64,000 nucleotides of DNA, taken from assembly GCF_003114835.2 (NCBI RefSeq), contig NZ_AP025028.1, positions 2,880,001 to 2,944,000 on the forward strand, read 5' to 3'. The notes beneath the pieces are model-generated. The model was given only the letters and a program-made list of their open reading frames with translations, ran no database searches and was not told the DNA's origin. Every line of letters begins with the position of its first letter. The stretch's first letter is position 1. This stretch comes from Leptospira kobayashii. GTDB taxonomy: Bacteria > Spirochaetota > Leptospiria > Leptospirales > Leptospiraceae. This document shows, piece by piece, positions 46,320 through 56,329 of the stretch. A program made the translations under genes and the position numbers.

Positions 46320-49300
46320 TCATTCTATATCAATCAAAACGAGAGTCTCATCGTCATCAGGTGATTTGATTCCCGTAAAAGTTTTAATCTTTTCCAATAA
46401 CTTCTTTTTGGCTTTTTCCAAAGAATCGTTTTTAGTGGAAAGAAGCATCTCTTGCCAATGTTCCTGACCCAACATCAAATGATTTTGATTGGAAGCCTCG
46501 GTAATTCCATCCGTATAAAGAATCAATCTATCGCCCGACCGAATGGAAACCGTTTCCGCCTTACAATCCAATTCCGGAATCCAGCCGATGAGTTTGCCTT
46601 GAGGGAGACTGATGATCGGTTCCTTTTCATTCTTCCTTGTGATGATCAAAGGAAGATGCCCACACCTAGCGTGTGTTACTTCCATTCGTTCCAGATTGAT
46701 ATACAAATAACTGGCAGTCACAAAGGCATTTTTTGTTTTTCCGAGAAGGGTCGTATTGATCCTGGAAAGTAATGCCACCGGATCGCGGGAAAGTCTCGCT
46801 TGAATGGAAAATGCAATTTTCAGCATGGCGGAGATCAATGCCGCAGGAATCCCATGACCTGAAACATCGGCGATAATAACTCCCAACTCTTTTTCCGAAA
46901 TTACATGAAAGTCGAAAAAATCCCCTCCTACACTGTCCATCGGTTCATAATAGAAACTGGATTTCAAACCGGCAAGTTCCGGAGCGGTTTCCGGTAAAAT
47001 CGAACTCTGCAATTTTCGGGCAACGCCTAACTCATTTTGAAATGCAATAAACTTGTTTTGTTCCTCTACCGCTTTCTTTAAAGTGATTAGGTTTTTCGAT
47101 CTGGAAATCAGTTCCCTCTTATCGAAAGGTTTTGCCAAATAATCGTTTCCACCGGCTTCCAATGCGGATACGATATCCGTGATCTGATTTTTTGCGGTTA
47201 GAAAAAGAATCGGAAGCTGATGAAGAGAGAAAGACTCGCGAATCACCGAACATACGTCATAACCGCTCATCCCTGGCATCATTATATCCAGAAGAACCAA
47301 TTCAAACGGTCCCTGGTCACGGATCTGCTGAATGGCTTCTCCTCCGTTGGAGGCCTCCACGACCTCACACCCAACCAAAGTTAGGTGATTTTTCAAAACT
47401 TGTCGATTGATCGGCTCGTCATCTACGACCAGGACTTTTACTATTTTTTCCTTCGTCTCTTCCTCGATCACATCCTCTTCTATCGGACTGAATGTTTTAT
47501 ATCCTTCAAAAGACATCCAAAGATCATTATTTCTTCCCGAATGTTTTTCCAAAGGTATCTCACCCTCTCTGGCCAAAGGCATTGTAAAATAAAAAGTGGA
47601 ACCTTCTCCCAACTTCGATTCAACCCAGATGGATCCCCCGTGCAACTCAACCAACCTCTTGGTGATCGCAAGACCAAGTCCAGTTCCGCCAAACTGCCGT
47701 GTTGTGGAAGAATCAACTTGTTCAAAAGATCTGAAAATATCATGAAACTTTTCATTAGGGATACCGATCCCGGTATCGGAGACAGAAAATTTGCCAAATT
47801 GATCCATTATTTCCGCTTTGATTTCAATTTTGCCCTTTTCCGTAAATTTGATCGCATTGCCGACCAGATTGAATAAGATCTGCTGAACCCTCGCTTCATC
47901 TCCCAAAACGGGAGGAAAGTCCATAGAAATCAAATTGCGAACCTGCAAAGCCTTGGTCATGTACAATGGCCTGGAAACTACCAAAACAAAATCTATGATT
48001 TGTTGTAAGTCCAAAGTCTTCAGATCCAAATCCAGATCCCTGTTTTTCATTTTGGAAAAATCCAAAATATCATCCACGAGAGAAGACAATCGTTTGCCCG
48101 AACTGATGATCATTCCTAAGTTTTGTCTTTGTTCCAGGTTCAAAGAACCGCCAATTCCATCAAACATGGATTCTGCGATACCGATGATTCCGTTCAAAGG
48201 AGTTTTCAATTCATGGGATGTGTTTGCCAAAAACTCATCTTTCAGTTTGTCCAATACCATAAGTTTTTTGGACAGCGATTCCACATCTGAAAAAGCCTTA
48301 CTGAAACGGCGGGATAATGTCAAAGATTGTAAAAGGATAAATAAAAATATGGCAATGGGGATGGCTTCGATGGAAAAAAGGATCTGATTGGCATTGAGAA
48401 CATCCACGACACTAGCGATCGCCATAATCAAAATCCCCAGTGTAAAAAGCCTTCCTCCTTCCCTTTTATCCCAGATCGCGCGAGTGACCCCTTGCAATAT
48501 CAATAATATACCGTATAACAAAACTACATTGAAATAAAGATTGAGTCCCGTGAAAAATTCCGTTTTGGAGAAAAACAACAAGGAAACAAAAAACAATGTA
48601 GGCGCAAGCAAACTCCATTTCATCCAACGCGTGAAATAAACGGGGTAAAATTCGTTAAAGAACGCATAAAACAAGTAAGGCGAAATATAAAAAGTAAGGT
48701 ATTCGATCCTAATGCAGAGATCCCAACCTAATAACTGTTCCAATTCTCCGAATCCGAGTCTTTCACCCGTAAACAAAATCCGAATCGCAAGAATTCCTGC
48801 GGCAAAACCAAAAAGCAAATTTCCCTTATCTTCCCTTCTCCAATAAAACAAACCGAAATGATAAAGAGCGATGATAAAGACGGCACCTGCCAGAAACAAG
48901 GAGGAAGCAAGATGCCTGTTGGTTACTTTGTTTAAATTTTCCCATTCTCCGAGCAATGGAGGCTCCCACATTCCTCCTTTTGCATAATGAAAATTAGAAA
49001 TATGAAAAGTTAATTCGTTTGTCCCTTCTTTCCAAACGATAGGGATGGTATGAAACTGAAACGAAGGTTTCGATGTGGAAAAATCCGTTCCCACATTGCC
49101 CGTCCGAGCAACACTTTTCCCATTCCAAAAAACTTCGTAAGCCGTGGCTAGGTCGGGGATTTTCAGTCCATAGATTTTGTTTCTTTCCGGTAAATCGGGA
49201 GCCGAGATAAAAAGCCTATAGGAACCGTAGCCTTTTCCGGTACCCAAAATCTGATTCCAAGTTCCGGGCGCCCGAACCATGATCGGCGGAGAAATAGATG

Positions 49301-49463
49301 TTCCCGAAGGAGGTAAAAACGTATTGGGGTAAAACTCCCAATCACCATGCAGATAAACCGGACTACCCCTATGATCAGCCATAAGATGAATTGGGTCCGC
49401 AAACAAAGAGATGTCTGCCGGTAGAAACAAAAGGAAAAATTGTAGAAGGATTCGAGCAGGCAA
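46320..49463 (-). CDS. 7TM receptor hybrid kinase with receiver and PP2C/SpoIIE output
   Basis: About 1047 residues from TTG 49463, which has an AGAGGT ribosome site six bases upstream and exposes a signal sequence; the frame is open to TTG 49499. An extracytoplasmic 7TMR-DISM sensing domain is followed by about seven membrane helices, a HisKA domain with His in ANTSHELKTPLNG, an ATPase domain with intact boxes (LVGNAIKFTEKG; SDTGIGIPNEKF; FGGTGLGLAI), a receiver with the phosphorylated Asp in VLLDIMMPG, and a C-terminal PP2C domain (SVGGDFFDF, ADVSGHGIPAA, LYTDGITEA, DDETLVLID). All catalytic motifs look complete. It combines kinase signalling and an output phosphatase in one chain. It lies between fliI and fliJ in reverse orientation. 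Confidence 0.88.
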   Translation of the reverse strand: MPARILLQFFLLFLPADISLFADPIHLMADHRGSPVYLHGDWEFYPNTFLPPSGTSISPPIMVRAPGTWNQILGTGKGYGSYRLFISAPDLPERNKIYGLKIPDLATAYEVFWNGKSVARTGNVGTDFSTSKPSFQFHTIPIVWKEGTNELTFHISNFHYAKGGMWEPPLLGEWENLNKVTNRHLASSLFLAGAVFIIALYHFGLFYWRREDKGNLLFGFAAGILAIRILFTGERLGFGELEQLLGWDLCIRIEYLTFYISPYLFYAFFNEFYPVYFTRWMKWSLLAPTLFFVSLLFFSKTEFFTGLNLYFNVVLLYGILLILQGVTRAIWDKREGGRLFTLGILIMAIASVVDVLNANQILFSIEAIPIAIFLFILLQSLTLSRRFSKAFSDVESLSKKLMVLDKLKDEFLANTSHELKTPLNGIIGIAESMFDGIGGSLNLEQRQNLGMIISSGKRLSSLVDDILDFSKMKNRDLDLDLKTLDLQQIIDFVLVVSRPLYMTKALQVRNLISMDFPPVLGDEARVQQILFNLVGNAIKFTEKGKIEIKAEIMDQFGKFSVSDTGIGIPNEKFHDIFRSFEQVDSSTTRQFGGTGLGLAITKRLVELHGGSIWVESKLGEGSTFYFTMPLAREGEIPLEKHSGRNNDLWMSFEGYKTFSPIEEDVIEEETKEKIVKVLVVDDEPINRQVLKNHLTLVGCEVVEASNGGEAIQQIRDQGPFELVLLDIMMPGMSGYDVCSVIRESFSLHQLPILFLTAKNQITDIVSALEAGGNDYLAKPFDKRELISRSKNLITLKKAVEEQNKFIAFQNELGVARKLQSSILPETAPELAGLKSSFYYEPMDSVGGDFFDFHVISEKELGVIIADVSGHGIPAALISAMLKIAFSIQARLSRDPVALLSRINTTLLGKTKNAFVTASYLYINLERMEVTHARCGHLPLIITRKNEKEPIISLPQGKLIGWIPELDCKAETVSIRSGDRLILYTDGITEASNQNHLMLGQEHWQEMLLSTKNDSLEKAKKKLLEKIKTFTGIKSPDDDETLVLIDIE

Positions 49464-49546
49464 ACCTTTACCTCTATCGTCACTTTTTTTTAAGAACAAG
49501 CAAAAAAGAGTACAAAAATAATTCCAAACACAGGAAATAGACAGGT

Positions 49547-50146
49547 GTGAAACGGTTTCAATTTAGTTTAGAGACAGTTCTAAAGCTGAGAGAGTGGAAA
49601 GAAGACGAAGAAATTCGGAAACTATCCGTAGTCGTCTCCGAATTGAATGCACTTTTCGCCGAACGTGAATTTAACGAAAAAGAAATTGATCGTTCTTACA
49701 GAGAGATCGAATCTAGCGCTAAAGTAGGAACCAGTTTAAGCGATTATTTATCCATTGAAAGATACATCCAAGGTTTGATGAAATTAAACGAAGACCTTGC
49801 TCTTAAAATTGAAGCCAAAAACGAAGACGTGGATCTGGTCAGACAAGGTTTGATACTTGCAAGAAAAGATAAAAAGGTGATCGAAGTTTTAAAAGAAAAC
49901 CGTTATCTGGAATGGAAGAAAAAGAGAAAAAAACAAGAACGCCGGGAAGTAGAAGAATATAACGCCAATTTAGCGGCATCTCTTGCTTTTGCGGAAGGAA
50001 TAGGTGTTACGGAACCTAAAGCCAACAAGAAGATTCCGAAAACATTCAAAATTCTAAATAGAGAAGACGGTGGCGACGAATTGATGAGCGATTTTAAAAA
50101 CTTAAGAGACTTTTACGAAAAATATTATATGGGAAAAGGCAAATAA
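49547..50146 (+). CDS. fliJ: Flagellar export chaperone FliJ (FlbA)
   Basis: 199 residues, coiled-coil throughout. The family start KRFQFSLETVLKLREWKEDEE is characteristic, followed by heptad-rich helices. FliJ binds FliI and the export gate FlhA. Start GTG 49547. It is followed after 3 bp by flbB, the arrangement known from the Borrelia flagellar operon (flbA-flbB). Confidence 0.85.
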   Translation: MKRFQFSLETVLKLREWKEDEEIRKLSVVVSELNALFAEREFNEKEIDRSYREIESSAKVGTSLSDYLSIERYIQGLMKLNEDLALKIEAKNEDVDLVRQGLILARKDKKVIEVLKENRYLEWKKKRKKQERREVEEYNANLAASLAFAEGIGVTEPKANKKIPKTFKILNREDGGDELMSDFKNLRDFYEKYYMGKGK

Positions 50147-50149
50147 TCG

Positions 50150-50806
50150 ATGGCAAGTGTAACGGACAAAACCAGATCCTTTTTTTTAATCTTACTGATT
50201 TTTTTTCTAATCACAATCGGGTTTTTTATTTTTGATTATTTTCAAGTCCTGAATGCGGAAGACTATCTACCCTTCCTGAAAAGATCTCCCAGCTTTGTAA
50301 ATCAGGATCTTCTTTCTCCGACGGAGTTGGAAAAACTGGAGATGGAAAAAGCAAGAGAGAGACTCATCTCCGACAAAGAAGAATTGGATCGACTCAAAGC
50401 AGAATTGGATTCTGCAAAGAACTCTCTTGCTACCGATAAGGAAAGATTGGAAGAGCTGAAAGAAGGAATCCAGAGAAAAGAAAAGGAAATGGCGGAGAAA
50501 GCCAGAAAGGAATCCGCAAGGTCGGAGAAGGTAAAAGTTCTTGCGAACAAAGTGGCGAACATGCCTCCCGAGTCAGCAAGAGATATGCTCCTCAATTGGC
50601 CCGACTATGATATCATAGAAGTATTCGAACAAATGGACAAAGACGCGGAAGAAGAAGGCCGACCTACCATCACAACCTATTTGCTGACTTTATTTCCTGC
50701 GGAAAGAAGATCCGTGATTTCCAACAAATGGTTGGATGCAAGTGCTAAGAATGTTCCCGGTTACGGTAAAACTTTGGATGATGAAGACGGTGAACCTTCG
50801 GATTGA
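50150..50806 (+). CDS. flbB: Periplasmic flagellar collar protein FlbB
   Basis: 218 residues. One N-terminal membrane helix (FFLILLIFFLITIGFFIFDYF), a long coiled coil (residues 60-125), and a C-terminal helical MgtE_N-like domain (MPPESARDMLLNWPDYDIIEVFEQM). This matches the spirochaete FlbB/MgtE_N-domain proteins that form the collar base around the motor, and its place after fliJ supports the call. The 3' end overlaps the convergent gmk gene by 46 bp. Confidence 0.85.
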   Translation: MASVTDKTRSFFLILLIFFLITIGFFIFDYFQVLNAEDYLPFLKRSPSFVNQDLLSPTELEKLEMEKARERLISDKEELDRLKAELDSAKNSLATDKERLEELKEGIQRKEKEMAEKARKESARSEKVKVLANKVANMPPESARDMLLNWPDYDIIEVFEQMDKDAEEEGRPTITTYLLTLFPAERRSVISNKWLDASAKNVPGYGKTLDDEDGEPSD

Positions 50807-51354
50807 ATGATGGATTTCACTTCTTCCGTAGCACGATCCAAATCATCATTTACCACCACATAATCAAAGCTAGACGCTTGTTCTAGCTCTCCGATTCCGT
50901 TTGTAATCCTTCTTTCTATACTTTCTTCCGAGTCCGTTCCTCTTTTGATCAGTCTCTCGATCCAAATATCGCGGCTCGGCGGTTGGATGAAAATGCTGAC
51001 GGACTCAGGACGGAGCGCCTTGACAGTTTTGGCGCCTTGCACGTCTATATCGAGTAAAACAACTTTGTTTTCTGCGATTGCCTTGTGAATCGGAGCTTTT
51101 AAAGTGCCGTAGTAATTTCCATGTACGGAAGCCCATTCATAGAACTGATCTTCTTCTATTTTCTTTTTGAACTCATCTACGGTTAGAAAATAATAAGTCA
51201 CTCCCGGAATATCTCCGGGCCTTGGAGCTCTTGTAGTGCAAGATATGGAAAAATAAAACTCAGGATGAATGGAAAGAATTCTGCTGATGATTGTAGATTT
51301 TCCGCCGCCTGCCACAGAGGATATAATGTAAAGATTGGGACTAGTAGAACTCAT
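50761..51354 (-). CDS. gmk: Guanylate kinase
   Basis: 197 residues. P-loop [12 protein letters not shown] (a variant of the usual GPSGAGKST), GMP-binding [11 protein letters not shown], and the lid and Asp-rich segment [12 protein letters not shown]. It phosphorylates GMP and is essential for GTP supply. The start overlaps the remA-like stop by 4 bp (ATGA), so it is translationally coupled, as remA-gmk are in many Gram-positive bacteria. The last 46 bp overlap flbB on the other strand. Confidence 0.93.
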   Translation of the reverse strand: MSSTSPNLYIISSVAGGGKSTIISRILSIHPEFYFSISCTTRAPRPGDIPGVTYYFLTVDEFKKKIEEDQFYEWASVHGNYYGTLKAPIHKAIAENKVVLLDIDVQGAKTVKALRPESVSIFIQPPSRDIWIERLIKRGTDSEESIERRITNGIGELEQASSFDYVVVNDDLDRATEEVKSIIQSEGSPSSSSKVLP

Positions 51355-51632
51355 TCTTCTTCCTCGTCCTCTTTACCGAAACTATTGTCTCCGTTTTCCA
51401 GACGTTTGGCGAGACTGTCCGGACGAATCGCAGAGAGTACAATATGTCCTGAATCCAGAACTAGTACGGAACGCGTCTTTCTCCCTTGGGTAGCATCAAT
51501 CAAACGGGAAGATTCTTTCGCCTCAAGGCGTAATCTCTTCGCGCCTGCCGATTCCGCTTGTAAAATGGCAAGTATCTTGGAAGCAAATACTATATTGGAA
51601 AACCCGACGTTTAAGACGGGAAGAGAAGACAT
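51351..51632 (-). CDS. remA: RemA-family (DUF370) DNA-binding regulator
   Basis: 93 residues. Characteristic [37 protein letters not shown] and [17 protein letters not shown], followed by an acidic tail of Glu and Asp. In Bacillus RemA forms an octameric ring that activates biofilm matrix and osmoprotection genes. It is located at the end of a flagellar operon here, before gmk. A role in motility or matrix control is inferred from context. Confidence 0.9.
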   Translation of the reverse strand: MSSLPVLNVGFSNIVFASKILAILQAESAGAKRLRLEAKESSRLIDATQGRKTRSVLVLDSGHIVLSAIRPDSLAKRLENGDNSFGKEDEEEE

Positions 51633-51644
51633 GGGAACAAAATA

Positions 51645-52586
51645 CTAGATTCTTCTGGATCTATCAAGCCTAATCGTTTCGATCAAATGAATTTCATGTG
51701 TTCCGATATTCATTACATCCGAGATGTCTTCGTGGCTATATCCCTTTTTCAGCAAATGAACTACTTTATCGATTTTGCCTGCGCTCGCAGGAAGCTCTTC
51801 CAAAGCGGATTCCAATGATAATACGATTTGGTCTTCAAAATTTCTTTGGTGAGATGCGTATGCAGGATCATTTGCGTAAGCCATTTCCGTTAAAAATTCT
51901 TTTCTGGTTTTTCCTTCTTTGTTTTCATCCCGAATGATATTCGATTCTTCTTTCTTTTCAGAGAACGGATTTCCTCCGACGGTAAAATCCATTTTAGGTT
52001 TGAATTGAGGAAGCTCCACGGCACCGATTGCATCATTGGTAGGAGTGTTCATCCCTTCCATGCCCAAGATTCCTTTGACCGCTCTACCTAATTTTCCGAA
52101 CACCTGATTGACTGCACCGTCGGTTGTAATTACTTCCGATTCATTTGCAAGAAACTGATTGGATCTATATACTTCTCCCACACCGGATCTTTGTTCCTTT
52201 AGACTATGGATGATAGGTTCAGCTTCCGTTTGTTTTGCCTGGCTCAATTCTTTTTCCAAAGACATACCTAATTCACGAAGAGGAGGAACTTCGTCTATGG
52301 CCTGTTTATTTGCCGGGCGTTCTCCTTTTACCGATTCATAATGTTTGAATTCTTTTGCAATGAGCTCCGCCTTTTCAATCATAGATCTGAGAGCTACAAG
52401 TCTTGACTCGATAACACCTACGGTCGCATCCAATTCCTTGATGGTTTCGGAAGTCGCCATATCTATAGCGCGGTCTAATTTTTTATCATAATATTCCGAT
52501 ACGGACTTTTGGACTTTTGCAGAAACGAATACATACAAAATCCCACCAAACAATATGTTGATTAATACTAGAGAAAAAAGTTCCAT
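51645..52586 (-). CDS. Membrane-anchored protein with C-terminal HTH-like segment
   Basis: 313 residues. An N-terminal transmembrane helix (MELFSLVLINILFGGILYVF), a long coiled coil (residues 25-110), a disordered Ser/Asn/Gln-rich middle, and a C-terminal helical end (IDKVVHLLKKGYSHEDISDVMNIG) like the HTH of DUF6115-type proteins found near flagellar genes. It is in the flhF-to-gmk transcription unit. Function unknown; the topology suggests a membrane-tethered scaffold or regulator. Confidence 0.65.
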   Translation of the reverse strand: MELFSLVLINILFGGILYVFVSAKVQKSVSEYYDKKLDRAIDMATSETIKELDATVGVIESRLVALRSMIEKAELIAKEFKHYESVKGERPANKQAIDEVPPLRELGMSLEKELSQAKQTEAEPIIHSLKEQRSGVGEVYRSNQFLANESEVITTDGAVNQVFGKLGRAVKGILGMEGMNTPTNDAIGAVELPQFKPKMDFTVGGNPFSEKKEESNIIRDENKEGKTRKEFLTEMAYANDPAYASHQRNFEDQIVLSLESALEELPASAGKIDKVVHLLKKGYSHEDISDVMNIGTHEIHLIETIRLDRSRRI

Positions 52587-52642
52587 TTTCTAGTCTCCAT
52601 AGAAACATTTCCAACAACATTCCTAAAGAGTATGAAAAGAAC

Positions 52643-52930
52643 TTAAGCCATTGAATCGAAAAACGATCCTTTGTTCTGAGATAAATTGGCGCGAACGATC
52701 CCTGATTTTGTATAAGAAACCACTTCTTCTTTTTCTTGTTTTGGTTTCAAACCATTAGACGAAGTATTCGCCTTTGTCTCGGGAACTGTCTGGGCACGAT
52801 TCTGGGTAGTGATTGCCGCTTTTTGCAATTCCACAACTTGGTTCTGGTAGGTGTTCGGATTTTCTACCTGAGCCCGTTTTGCAATTTCAAAGTGGTGAGT
52901 ATTACTCGCAAAAGTTTCGTTGAGAATCAT
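52643..52930 (-). CDS. Small protein of unknown function in the flagellar operon
   Basis: 95 residues, hydrophilic, Gln/Asn/Lys-rich, no Cys and no membrane segment. It starts 12 bp after fapA and ends 56 bp before the HTH-like gene. Start ATG 52930. The middle is predicted disordered. I recognise no family. The position suggests a motility accessory protein. Confidence 0.55.
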   Translation of the reverse strand: MILNETFASNTHHFEIAKRAQVENPNTYQNQVVELQKAAITTQNRAQTVPETKANTSSNGLKPKQEKEEVVSYTKSGIVRANLSQNKGSFFDSMA

Positions 52931-52942
52931 TGCATTACCCTT

Positions 52943-54934
52943 CTAGTTCTTAGGTTTAGCACGACCTCGTTTTTTTCTCCAGTCATTTTTATCTTCGTCC
53001 GGATCTTCGTAATTGGTACTTCGCACCTGGCCCCCTTCCTCAAAGAAGGTTTTTGCCTTGGTTTCGTGCCGCAGTTTGAAATCTGCATTTCGGATCCGGA
53101 TGGAAACGCCGGGAAAGATGGTTTTTTCCACGGAAACGCGGCCACTGGCGGCCTGTTCTTCCATATAGGCAGTGAGAGTCTGGATTTCCTTATCGTATTC
53201 CTGGATTCGTTTTTCGAGCTTCTTAGTCCCAGCTTCCAATTTCTGAAGGTGGGCTTCGTTTTCGGGAGAAAAGCTGGCAGGGTCCGCTTCTTTACGAGCG
53301 CGGAGAGTACGCATGGTTTTGGTCAGTTGATCGAATTTGTCCTGGTTCTCGTTTTTCTTCTCTTCATATTCATTGATCTGCTTGAGTATCTTCGGATTGA
53401 CCCCGACGATGAGATCTGTCTGAGGATTGGCTTGGGACCCGATGATTTTTGCGGCAATGAGCTGCGCTGCTTGGATGGTACCGCCTACAATCTGGCCTCT
53501 CTTTCCTTTGCAACTGACCTTACCACCTGCCATCAGATGTGAATGCAAAATCCCTTCCTGAACAATGATATCTCTTTCTGTAATGACGGTTGCGTTCTGA
53601 ATGAACTTAGCAACGATATTGCCTCCTGTGGATTCAACACGCGCCTCTTCCCTTCCCGTCACACCTTGTCTTACGATGATGTCTCCGTCCGCTTCTATGA
53701 TTGCTTTTTGAACAGTTCCGTAGATTTCGATATTTCCCGCAGCCTTAACCGAATAATTATCTTCTACGTTTCCTGTAATGATGATGGAACCGAGGAAGGT
53801 AACATTTCCTGTTTTGACTCCCACATCCCCATTGATACGGTAGACTGTTTCTACCGAAAGTTTCCCAAGTGCGTAAAGTACTTGGCCGTTGACTTCCGCC
53901 GTCAAACGCATCTTATCTTCGGAAAGTATGGTTCCCTTTCCTTGTTTCAATTCCACATCTGACCCGTCTTTGGCGGGAAGCACCATTCCGAAAAGATTTC
54001 TTCCCAACTTTCCTTTCTGAGCGGGTATTTTTTCGGCAAGTAATTGTCCTACAACTACGTTCTCGATCATATCCAAGTCTTTGTAGTCGACTCTTCCCGA
54101 TTGATCTTCCTTGAAGTTCACTTTTTTTTCGGTTCGAACATAATAACGGATTTCCGCATTATTTCCATTAACGGGGTGATCTCCTTCCGCACCGACGAAA
54201 GGAGTATTGATTTTATCTTCATCAAGCGCCTGTTTGATGTCGGCTTCTTTCAAACCGTAACTGATTCCCATGTTCTTCAAAGAAACGACTATATCGTTGA
54301 CTTCCAAATCACGCCCACCGGGTCTCGCAGGGAAAATAGTAACAAATGCCTTCATTTGCTCGGAACCGATTTCAATATTGCAGCTGGAATCATTTCCTTG
54401 TTTCGGTTTTTGATTCGAGATAAGAACCGGCTCACCTTTTTTATCTTTGATGATTTTGGCCAAGATGGCAGGATCAACTCCCGCAACTCCCCGAAAGGAC
54501 AGTCGTTTGGTAACATCCGCCATGGCTACGGGAGTTCCCTCTCCTAACGGAGGATAAACGGTAAGAAATACACCTGTCTTGTAAATTTTTACGGAGAGAC
54601 GACCGTCTTTGTTTTTAGGAGCAACCAGATCTTTCAGATCTTTGGAAAGTAATTTGCCTGTGCCGCCAGTGAGTCTTTCGTCCAAAGCACTCAACTCTTC
54701 CAAGATCAAGTCTTCCGGAATGATAGAGACACGGATATGAAAAGGCTCTGAGAAAAAAAGTCTCTTTCTTCCTCTTTTTAAAACGGTATAATCCAGCTCA
54801 TGGATTTTTTTACCGAAGTGAACGGATGCAAGAGCAAGACATTCTTCGATCGAATCTCCGATCACTTCTACTTGTTCTTTTTCTTTTTTTTCGAACTCGG
54901 CAAGTTCCTCTTGCAGAAACCCGGTGAGAGACAT
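52943..54934 (-). CDS. FapA/DUF342 polymer-forming protein with Jag-like N-terminal domain
   Basis: 663 residues. An N-terminal domain resembling Jag_N ([24 protein letters not shown]), then a beta-helical DUF342 core: [70 protein letters not shown], and [20 protein letters not shown]. It ends in a helical, charged coiled coil (residues 540-600). DUF342 proteins are scaffold-like and often sit in flagellar or pilus operons. It lies 9 bp after fliA. Confidence 0.85.
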   Translation of the reverse strand: MSLTGFLQEELAEFEKKEKEQVEVIGDSIEECLALASVHFGKKIHELDYTVLKRGRKRLFFSEPFHIRVSIIPEDLILEELSALDERLTGGTGKLLSKDLKDLVAPKNKDGRLSVKIYKTGVFLTVYPPLGEGTPVAMADVTKRLSFRGVAGVDPAILAKIIKDKKGEPVLISNQKPKQGNDSSCNIEIGSEQMKAFVTIFPARPGGRDLEVNDIVVSLKNMGISYGLKEADIKQALDEDKINTPFVGAEGDHPVNGNNAEIRYYVRTEKKVNFKEDQSGRVDYKDLDMIENVVVGQLLAEKIPAQKGKLGRNLFGMVLPAKDGSDVELKQGKGTILSEDKMRLTAEVNGQVLYALGKLSVETVYRINGDVGVKTGNVTFLGSIIITGNVEDNYSVKAAGNIEIYGTVQKAIIEADGDIIVRQGVTGREEARVESTGGNIVAKFIQNATVITERDIIVQEGILHSHLMAGGKVSCKGKRGQIVGGTIQAAQLIAAKIIGSQANPQTDLIVGVNPKILKQINEYEEKKNENQDKFDQLTKTMRTLRARKEADPASFSPENEAHLQKLEAGTKKLEKRIQEYDKEIQTLTAYMEEQAASGRVSVEKTIFPGVSIRIRNADFKLRHETKAKTFFEEGGQVRSTNYEDPDEDKNDWRKKRGRAKPKN

Positions 54935-54943
54935 GGCGAAGCC

Positions 54944-55744
54944 CTATCTTTTTTGGATGGCCGATTTCACTTTGGAGAGTTTGCTTCTCAAACGTGCTAC
55001 CGCCTTGGTATGGAGTTGTGAAATGCGGGACTCTGTTACTTCCAACACTTCGCCTATCTCTTTTAAGGTGAGATCTTCGTAGTAGTATAATACAATTACT
55101 TTTTTCTCTTTTTCCGGTAGGGATTTGATCGCATCTACGATCACGTTTTTGATTTCTTCTTTTTCGATGATATTGTCAGGATTCATATTCATCGGAGATT
55201 CCAAAGTTTCCATAAAAGAAACTTCGTCGTTTTCATCTCCAAGAAACCAAATGTCATTTAAGGATACAAGGGAAGTGCCCGAAAGTTTGGTGAGAAGGGA
55301 ATTGTACTCATCCATGGAAACTCCGAGTTCTTTTGCGATCTCTTCGTCCTCCACTTTTTTCCCTTCTTTATTTTCCAACATCGCGATGATGCCTTCCAAT
55401 TGTTTTGCCTTTTGGCGGATAGAACGGGGAATCCAATCGACTGACCGAAGTTCGTCGAATACTGACCCGCGGATACGGGTCATAGCATAAGTTTTAAATT
55501 TAATTTCGCGGGAAGGGTCGAATTTTTCAATAGCGTCTAACAAACCAAAGACGCCATAACTTACCAAATCTTCGAATTCAACATTTTGAGGCATTCCGAT
55601 CGCAATGCGGCCGGCTACGTGTTTGACAAGGGGAGAATATTTCTCCACGAGATAACTACGGATTTCGGGGTTCTTATTGACTCGATACTGTTTCCAGAGA
55701 TCTGTCTCATCAAATTGGTTGTATTTGTCTAACAATCTGGACAT
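54944..55744 (-). CDS. fliA: Flagellar sigma-28 factor FliA (WhiG-type)
   Basis: 266 residues. Region 2 ([23 protein letters not shown], then [20 protein letters not shown] and [19 protein letters not shown]), region 3 ([12 protein letters not shown]), and region 4 ([20 protein letters not shown], then [20 protein letters not shown]) are complete. It directs RNA polymerase to late flagellar promoters. No anti-sigma gene (flgM) is seen in this window. Confidence 0.95.
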   Translation of the reverse strand: MSRLLDKYNQFDETDLWKQYRVNKNPEIRSYLVEKYSPLVKHVAGRIAIGMPQNVEFEDLVSYGVFGLLDAIEKFDPSREIKFKTYAMTRIRGSVFDELRSVDWIPRSIRQKAKQLEGIIAMLENKEGKKVEDEEIAKELGVSMDEYNSLLTKLSGTSLVSLNDIWFLGDENDEVSFMETLESPMNMNPDNIIEKEEIKNVIVDAIKSLPEKEKKVIVLYYYEDLTLKEIGEVLEVTESRISQLHTKAVARLRSKLSKVKSAIQKR

Positions 55745-55848
55745 AATAGGCCGGATAACCGGAAACTCTTACTTTATAGAAAAAATCGTATAAAAACGAA
55801 AATTACAAGAGCAATTTTTTTCTTATGTCTGATAAATTGGATAAATTT

Positions 55849-56325
55849 TCATCCTTCCTGGGGATCATCCTTAGCCATCATGGTTCGGATCGCCTCAGCC
55901 ATGAGTTTCGGCTCGTTTTTGATGGCAATTTTGTCCACAATGATATGATCTCCGAACTTGCCTGACTTCGCCATAGCAAGTTTTGCTTCGGCAGCAGACT
56001 CGGCACCCGATTGTACCCCAAAGTCATCGCTGGAAAGAGACCCTGAATCGGAAGACGCCATAGAGGACGCACCGGCCTCATCCATATCCCCTTCTTCCCC
56101 ACCGGAACCAAATCCACCGATGGACAACCCGCCTAAAAATTCCAAAAATTCAGGAACTTTTTTTTCCAAAACGGTATACACCCCGAATCCTAGACCCGCA
56201 AAAGCAAAGGTGGAAATGGCAGAGACAAATAAAATATAACCTATTCGGTTTCCAACAAGAAACCCACAGGTGGTGCTGATGATGGCACCAATAACAGCAA
56301 AACCGGCAAGAAAAACAATCTGCAA
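55849..56325 (-). CDS. Small two-helix membrane protein in the flagellar operon
   Basis: 158 residues. Two transmembrane helices (VFLAGFAVIGAIISTTCGFLV and GYILFVSAISTFAFAGLGF), a Gly/Ser/Asp-rich acidic linker (residues 70-115), and a conserved-looking cytoplasmic tail (GKFGDHIIVDKIAIKNEPKL). It is located between flhG and fliA, 4 bp after flhG, as in other spirochaete operons where an unnamed gene fills this place. Function unknown. Confidence 0.65.
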   Translation of the reverse strand: MQIVFLAGFAVIGAIISTTCGFLVGNRIGYILFVSAISTFAFAGLGFGVYTVLEKKVPEFLEFLGGLSIGGFGSGGEEGDMDEAGASSMASSDSGSLSSDDFGVQSGAESAAEAKLAMAKSGKFGDHIIVDKIAIKNEPKLMAEAIRTMMAKDDPQEG

Positions 56326-56329
56326 GGGA

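Noticed and set aside
52736..53542. 268-residue plus-strand frame antisense to fapA
   Set aside because: Phe/Ile-rich antisense translation without a start site or domain; fapA on the other strand is convincing.
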